From Planctomycetota bacterium (GTDB lineage: Bacteria; Planctomycetota; Phycisphaerae; UBA1845), in contig JAJRSP010000194.1 in assembly GCA_024278775.1 (NCBI GenBank), positions 1 to 8,237 on the forward strand: a stretch of 8,237 bases of DNA, read 5' to 3'. The number at the start of each line of letters is the position of its first letter. Positions within the stretch are counted from its first letter, which is position 1. Under the pieces are notes generated by a model. That model saw only the letters and a program-made list of their open reading frames with translations, ran no database searches and was not told the DNA's origin. This document shows positions 6,701-8,237 of this stretch, in pieces. Made by a program: the position numbers and the translations under genes.

Positions 6701-7809
6701 ACGTTCAAGCCATCTTCTGAGTTACCAAACACGAACTGACTGCCCGGTATGGCGTTCGGGCCGAACGCGGAGAAATCATTACAAAAACCCTCCGGCGACC
6801 CGTCAGCGGTGCGTCGCCGAAGCTCAAAGTCGTACCGCCCGCGTCCGCGAACGGCGACTTCCATCTGTACCATGTTGCAGGTTCTATTGAGTGTGATGTC
6901 TTCAGCGATGCAGGTGAGCGAGCCTTCAGTGATGCCCCCACCGCTAGCGCGAATATTTTGATAGGTCAAAAATGTGTCGCCGCAGGTCTCATCACCATAG
7001 ACCGAGGCATTGAAGCTCGAATGCGGCCAGTTGGGGAAGCCACCGACGGACGAATTACAGGGTATACCAATCGTATCCAGAACATCGGTAGAGTAACCCA
7101 GCAGTGCAGGCGCACCTACGATAACACCGGCGTTGGCACGGTTCATCGTCACGCGCAGCCACACAGTAGACGGCAGCAAGACCGGCACGCTCGGCACGAA
7201 GTTGATCTCGGTCAACGCATCGGCATCGGGCAGCAACATGCACCCATCGCCCGGCTCCGTAGAAGCGCAGCCGGTCGTTCCCTCGATCACAGCACTGCTG
7301 GTACCGTCAACACCGTCGGCATTGGGGCACTCATTCCACAAAGAAAAATCAACCCGAAGCGGTCCGCACGTCACCCCCTCACCGCCGCAAGCATCCGGGT
7401 TGGCCTTGCCGATCACCTGGAACCGGTACCGCGTCAACGGGCAGTCGGTCTTGACGGACAGCGTCAGGTCATCAGCGACCATCTGGCCAGCAGGAAATTC
7501 GATCGCGAACTGACCGAGCGGGTTGTCGTAGATCAGTTTCTCCGCTGTGCCCGCGATGCCCGCAGCCCCGTCGTTTGAAACCACGTACGCCACTTCTGCG
7601 GTGACGGGGTAGACCTTGAACGCCTCAGGCAAGGGCTCACCCTGTGCGGGCTGCGATGAATCAACCACGACCAACCGCCCCCCATCCGGTTCAAGCGGCG
7701 AGACTGATTGCGCCGAGGCCGGGGGGACCATCGTGATCCAACACGAGATCACGAGGGCGCTACAAAAGCAGATCGCATGGGGTGGTGTCGTGGCATTTGT
7801 TGTTCTCAT
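3736..7809 (-). CDS. Giant secreted Cys-rich modular protein with C-terminal dockerin
   Basis: 1357 residues, complete. Residues 1-33 are a signal peptide (hydrophobic core 12-28, A-S-A before Q34). Regions in order: a beta-rich domain (110-272) and a divergent second copy (299-450); two G/S-A-C-C modules (455-501, 535-582); a Cys-dense module (589-631, nine Cys, with W-D-Q-T-C); an N-D-E-C PPC-like domain (638-1005) split by two Cys-rich insertions (about 677-840 and 891-950); an N-D-S-C PPC-like domain (1017-1160); a short beta domain (1164-1272); a dockerin (1276-1333) with two calcium-loop repeats; and a 24-residue tail. The start is supported by GGAG six bases upstream. No catalytic motif is recognised. 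The Cys content implies many disulfides and thus a periplasmic or extracellular location; the dockerin implies binding to a cohesin-bearing partner. Likely first gene of a cluster with the pseudopilin and PPC-repeat genes. Planctomycete secreted proteins share several of these modules, from memory; the specific role is unknown. Confidence 0.92.
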   Translation of the reverse strand: MRTTNATTPPHAICFCSALVISCWITMVPPASAQSVSPLEPDGGRLVVVDSSQPAQGEPLPEAFKVYPVTAEVAYVVSNDGAAGIAGTAEKLIYDNPLGQFAIEFPAGQMVADDLTLSVKTDCPLTRYRFQVIGKANPDACGGEGVTCGPLRVDFSLWNECPNADGVDGTSSAVIEGTTGCASTEPGDGCMLLPDADALTEINFVPSVPVLLPSTVWLRVTMNRANAGVIVGAPALLGYSTDVLDTIGIPCNSSVGGFPNWPHSSFNASVYGDETCGDTFLTYQNIRASGGGITEGSLTCIAEDITLNRTCNMVQMEVAVRGRGRYDFELRRRTADGSPEGFCNDFSAFGPNAIPGSQFVFGNSEDGLNVHRKVFDPPVPLPVETLQVVFMGNNVNARWVLTQRDASVGSTDATYHVFSGNADGGSWALNNPDVIARTYGGFHVTITCDGAPPVGACCDQYFRDEAGEAVCRDVPEINCAFPSRGTSLRPSWQEGASCRVCDAGSSGGLACTDDTDCPESICVAAEPFEHPCGLSACCKPDQTCENLTLNECYVVEPLDRPKVYYLGQYCDERGQSCPLMACQSQDGDCMRAHDGRGCSDPFCCIYVCWFDAWCCEVEWDQTCERWANELCDRVTATNDECAPGNLETGQAGAVELLVDGPAEFAWGGNATDTPPDPICCNGGQRFCVGGCNDGALCDDDADCAGAATGFCNFDGNPSSGACSAGCNAQEPCGPPDLYYWWRTYCIGGSNYGAACAPRCADGINFGKGCGDSSACPFTSVCSNDYCMGGIDYGQACTTSADCRDFAVCDLNADCPGGTCDNTFCEGTEDGFCGEPVPRPGVAGVGSVWFFFTVPEGEGDTLDVAVSTCGSANPAKDSMVQAYAIGDNDSGVCADIGVCDGDGSLCSTVMQNCADETYCVPAPVSCSIAAQDCTFGSECVLDKDAACSTLSLIGCNDDAADGCGDSTQMHNSTLCLPNLRRGDTYYVLVSAKTEATRGAYRVTVSSATSCGGITPPANDSCPFAEDIFDLDGDGVIVQGFDLGSSTEDCRAPSCLGNMQNDVWYRYEATVTGQLLASTCGDSNETTPDTELIIYDGCDCGGGLSTEIVPGEELCCSATGDLFTCLFGSDCDIQVEAGNCYLMRLGDNSGSGAQGEMEITVTPGPECPAGTLTWNDPLSGTVDARYPQDCTSGASWLGIDTFTVTGPAGADPVDCWSMCEASDGGLGPNSIASVVEGAAGEYTITLTRPITPGSCTTITYVEASTGVAHTAKFSFLPGDVSGDGVAGPADILTLIDILNGSALGAWGAYSTDVDVSGATGAPDVLAVIDLLNGANCFAPWNGMSIETGDTCGTCPVAAP
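3814..3984 (-). other. Dockerin domain with two calcium-binding loops
   Basis: Residues 1276-1332 of the large protein. Loop 1 has D1277, S1279, D1281, V1283 and D1288 at EF-hand-like positions 1, 3, 5, 7 and 12, followed by L-I-D-I-L-N-G. Loop 2 has D1310, D1312, S1314, A1316 and D1321, followed by V-I-D-L-L-N-G. The paired loop-helix arrangement is the dockerin hallmark. Position 7 is hydrophobic in loop 1 and Ala in loop 2; metal contact there is normally through the backbone. Confidence 0.85.
4330..4764 (-). other. Intact NDSC-type PPC-like domain
   Basis: Residues about 1016-1160. It opens with A-N-D-S-C, then D-V-W-Y-R-Y-E-A (1060-1067), S-T-C-G-D (1076-1080), D-T-E-L-I-I-Y-D-G-C (1087-1096) and a Y-L-M-R-L-G strand (1139-1144). 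This is the usual order of the Cys-bearing PPC-like module seen in planctomycete secreted proteins, and it serves as the uninterrupted reference for the split copy just upstream. Confidence 0.7.
4960..5139 (-). other. Second Cys-rich insertion in the split PPC-like domain
   Basis: Residues 891-950 hold nine cysteines (892-946). They sit between the strand ending Y-A-I-G-D-N-D (882-888) and the L-I-G-C-N-D-D turn (951-957), which are adjacent in ordinary members. Confidence 0.6.
5338..5751 (-). repeat. Tandem Cys-rich C-x-GG-x-[ND]-x-G-xx-C repeats
   Basis: Residues 687-824 contain repeated units with related patterns: C687-V-G-G-C-N-D-G-A-L-C; C745-I-G-G-S-N-Y-G-A-A-C; C759-A-D-G-I-N-F-G-K-G-C; and C786-M-G-G-I-D-Y-G-Q-A-C. 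Each is followed by a short D-x-D-C-like segment. They make up most of a 24-Cys stretch (679-832). Similar DNA is visible around 5431-5460 and 5554-5580, consistent with internal duplication. Confidence 0.7.
5917..6048 (-). other. Compact nine-cysteine module (CC...C...CC...WDQxC)
   Basis: Residues 588-631 carry Cys at 589, 598, 603, 604, 608, 614, 615, 623 and 631, with W619-D620-Q621. The CC-x3-C-x5-CC-x7-C spacing resembles a small disulfide module I associate with planctomycete and some other bacterial secreted proteins. It directly precedes the split NDEC domain. Function unknown. Confidence 0.6.
6460..6915 (-). repeat. Second copy of the N-terminal beta domain
   Basis: Residues 299-450. 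It shares with the copy at 110-272 an A-[DE]-D-[IL]-T-L strand, then a Cys, a V-x-L-P-x-x-T strand (P-V-P-L-P-V-E-T-L at 378-386) and a final G-G-F-H segment (440-443). Divergence is high, so this call rests on order and motif rather than identity. Confidence 0.5.
6994..7482 (-). repeat. First copy of the N-terminal beta domain
   Basis: Residues 110-272, with V-A-D-D-L-T-L-S (111-118), C123, P-V-L-L-P-S-T-V-W-L-R-V (209-220) and G-G-F-P-N-W (256-261). The V-L-L-P-x-x-V-W-L strand is typical of a beta domain I recall from planctomycete secreted proteins with no assigned function. Confidence 0.5.
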
Positions 7810-7890
7810 ACCGTGCTCCGAACTCTATCTTTGATCGACAGCGAATTGCGTTGGAACACCGGCCCAGATAAAGCCAGCCCCCGCAACCCC

Positions 7891-7919
7891 AGCATAGCAA
7901 CCCTAAACGAGAAAAACAA
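7891..7919 (-). promoter_or_regulatory. Possible sigma70-like promoter of the large secreted-protein gene
   Basis: On the minus strand TTGTTT (7914-7919) and TATGCT (7891-7896) are separated by 17 bases. Matches to consensus are 3 of 6 and 4 of 6. It would give a leader of roughly 75 bases. Weak; planctomycete promoters may not follow this consensus. Confidence 0.25.
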
Positions 7920-8042
7920 TCGAAATATGCCATTCATCCAGAGAAAAGCTCAGCGCGATCGCCTTGCCTTCAAAAAACGCCGCGCCCGTGTCGTGACGCC
8001 AGAACGAGGGTTCGAGGCGATGATCCAAACCGGGAAGCTCAA

Positions 8043-8071
8043 GGTACCGTTTTGCACGGCAACGGCGTACC
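8043..8071. repeat. Imperfect inverted repeat overlapping the rightward promoter
   Basis: GGTACCGTT (8043-8051) is complementary to AACGG-cg-TACC (8061-8071) with a two-base bulge, across a nine-base loop. It covers the proposed -35 box, so it could be an operator or RNA hairpin; chance cannot be excluded. Confidence 0.35.
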
Positions 8072-8080
8072 GCGTATCAT
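8052..8080 (+). promoter_or_regulatory. Possible sigma70-like promoter of the rightward gene
   Basis: TTGCAC (8052-8057) and TATCAT (8075-8080) are 17 bases apart; the -10 box matches consensus at 5 of 6 positions. A start near 8087 would leave a leader of roughly 73 bases before the ATG at 8160. Confidence 0.35.
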
Positions 8081-8147
8081 CGGGGGATGTTCTTCCACCA
8101 CGGGGTGCCGGACAACAACACGAGAGACAATAACGACCGCCCTTACC

Positions 8148-8151
8148 GGAG
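8148..8151 (+). promoter_or_regulatory. Ribosome binding site of the rightward partial gene
   Basis: GGAG eight bases before the ATG at 8160. This spacing is the main evidence, with the exported-type N-terminus, that the 26 visible codons are a real gene start. Confidence 0.55.
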
Positions 8152-8159
8152 AGTTCACT

Positions 8160-8237
8160 ATGGTCGCCATCTGTAGACCAAGATCAAAACGAATCGGCTT
8201 CTTGCTTGCCGCTTGCACAGCCGCGTCGTGGCACAGC
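8160..8237 (+). CDS. Start of a putative exported protein or lipoprotein, 3' end missing
   Basis: Only 26 codons are visible before the right edge. The N-terminus has a basic region (R6, R8, K10, R11), then I-G-F-L-L-A-A-C at 12-19. L16-A17-A18-C19 fits a lipobox, so lipidation at C19 by signal peptidase II is possible. The hydrophobic core is short; a longer signal peptidase I signal extending through T-A-A-S (20-23) is an alternative. GGAG lies eight bases upstream and a possible promoter lies about 80 bases upstream. The gene diverges from the large secreted-protein gene, sharing the intergenic region and possibly its regulation. The product cannot be identified from so little sequence. 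Confidence 0.55.
   Translation, partial: MVAICRPRSKRIGFLLAACTAASWHS

Larger units (their letters stand above)
7810..8159. other. Divergent intergenic region
   Basis: 350 bases between the two outward-facing genes. I see no convincing coding sequence. It contains GGAG (7816-7819, minus strand) before the large gene, GGAG (8148-8151, plus strand) before the rightward gene, a possible promoter in each direction, an A-rich patch near 7905-7930 and an imperfect inverted repeat at 8043-8071. Confidence 0.6.

Noticed and set aside
7955..7962. GCGATCGC palindrome like cyanobacterial HIP1
   Set aside because: I noticed only this copy; one octamer in a GC-rich sequence is expected by chance and nothing else suggests a cyanobacterium.
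7927..8133. Plus-strand 68-codon frame in the intergenic region
   Set aside because: No ribosome binding site at good spacing, strongly basic composition, no recognisable motif.
1..8237. CRISPR array, tRNA, rRNA or transposon
   Set aside because: No regularly spaced identical repeats, no cloverleaf or rRNA-like stretch, and no transposase motif or terminal inverted repeats were seen on either strand. The repeats present are protein-level and divergent.

Overview
This is bacterial DNA, most probably from a planctomycete and perhaps a Phycisphaerae-type lineage. The assignment is by pattern recognition only. It rests on very large, modular, Cys-rich secreted proteins with a C-terminal dockerin, NDxC-type and EPND-type PPC-like domains, and a pseudopilin ending in a variant of the H-x9-DG motif. 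Base composition is moderately GC-rich by eye. I see no tRNA, rRNA, CRISPR array, insertion sequence or phage gene.

Layout: almost the whole window is one minus-strand cluster, read from right to left. First comes a 1357-residue secreted modular protein (3736-7809) ending in a dockerin. After a 114-base gap with no clear terminator comes a 361-residue pseudopilin-like protein (2536-3621). Its stop codon overlaps the start of a third gene by four bases (ATGA). The third gene is an open reading frame running from 2539 off the left edge: 846 complete codons, no stop, a signal peptide, four PPC-like repeats and the beginning of a beta-propeller. Because it never terminates in the window, a search for closed ORFs would miss it.

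Right of the cluster is a 350-base divergent intergenic region with possible promoters facing both ways and an imperfect inverted repeat on the rightward one. A plus-strand gene starts at 8160 with a good ribosome binding site and a signal or lipoprotein-like N-terminus, and is cut off after 26 codons.

How they may work together: all four products carry export signals. The tight coupling of the pseudopilin to the repeat/propeller protein suggests a cell-envelope or secretion-linked function. The large proteins look like structural, adhesive or binding proteins rather than enzymes, and no catalytic motif was recognised. The dockerin implies a cohesin-bearing partner elsewhere. The window shows no nucleic-acid defence system and no metabolic pathway. 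Its interest lies in the protein architectures: a PPC-like domain split by two Cys-rich insertions, a duplicated N-terminal domain, and the coupled pseudopilin.
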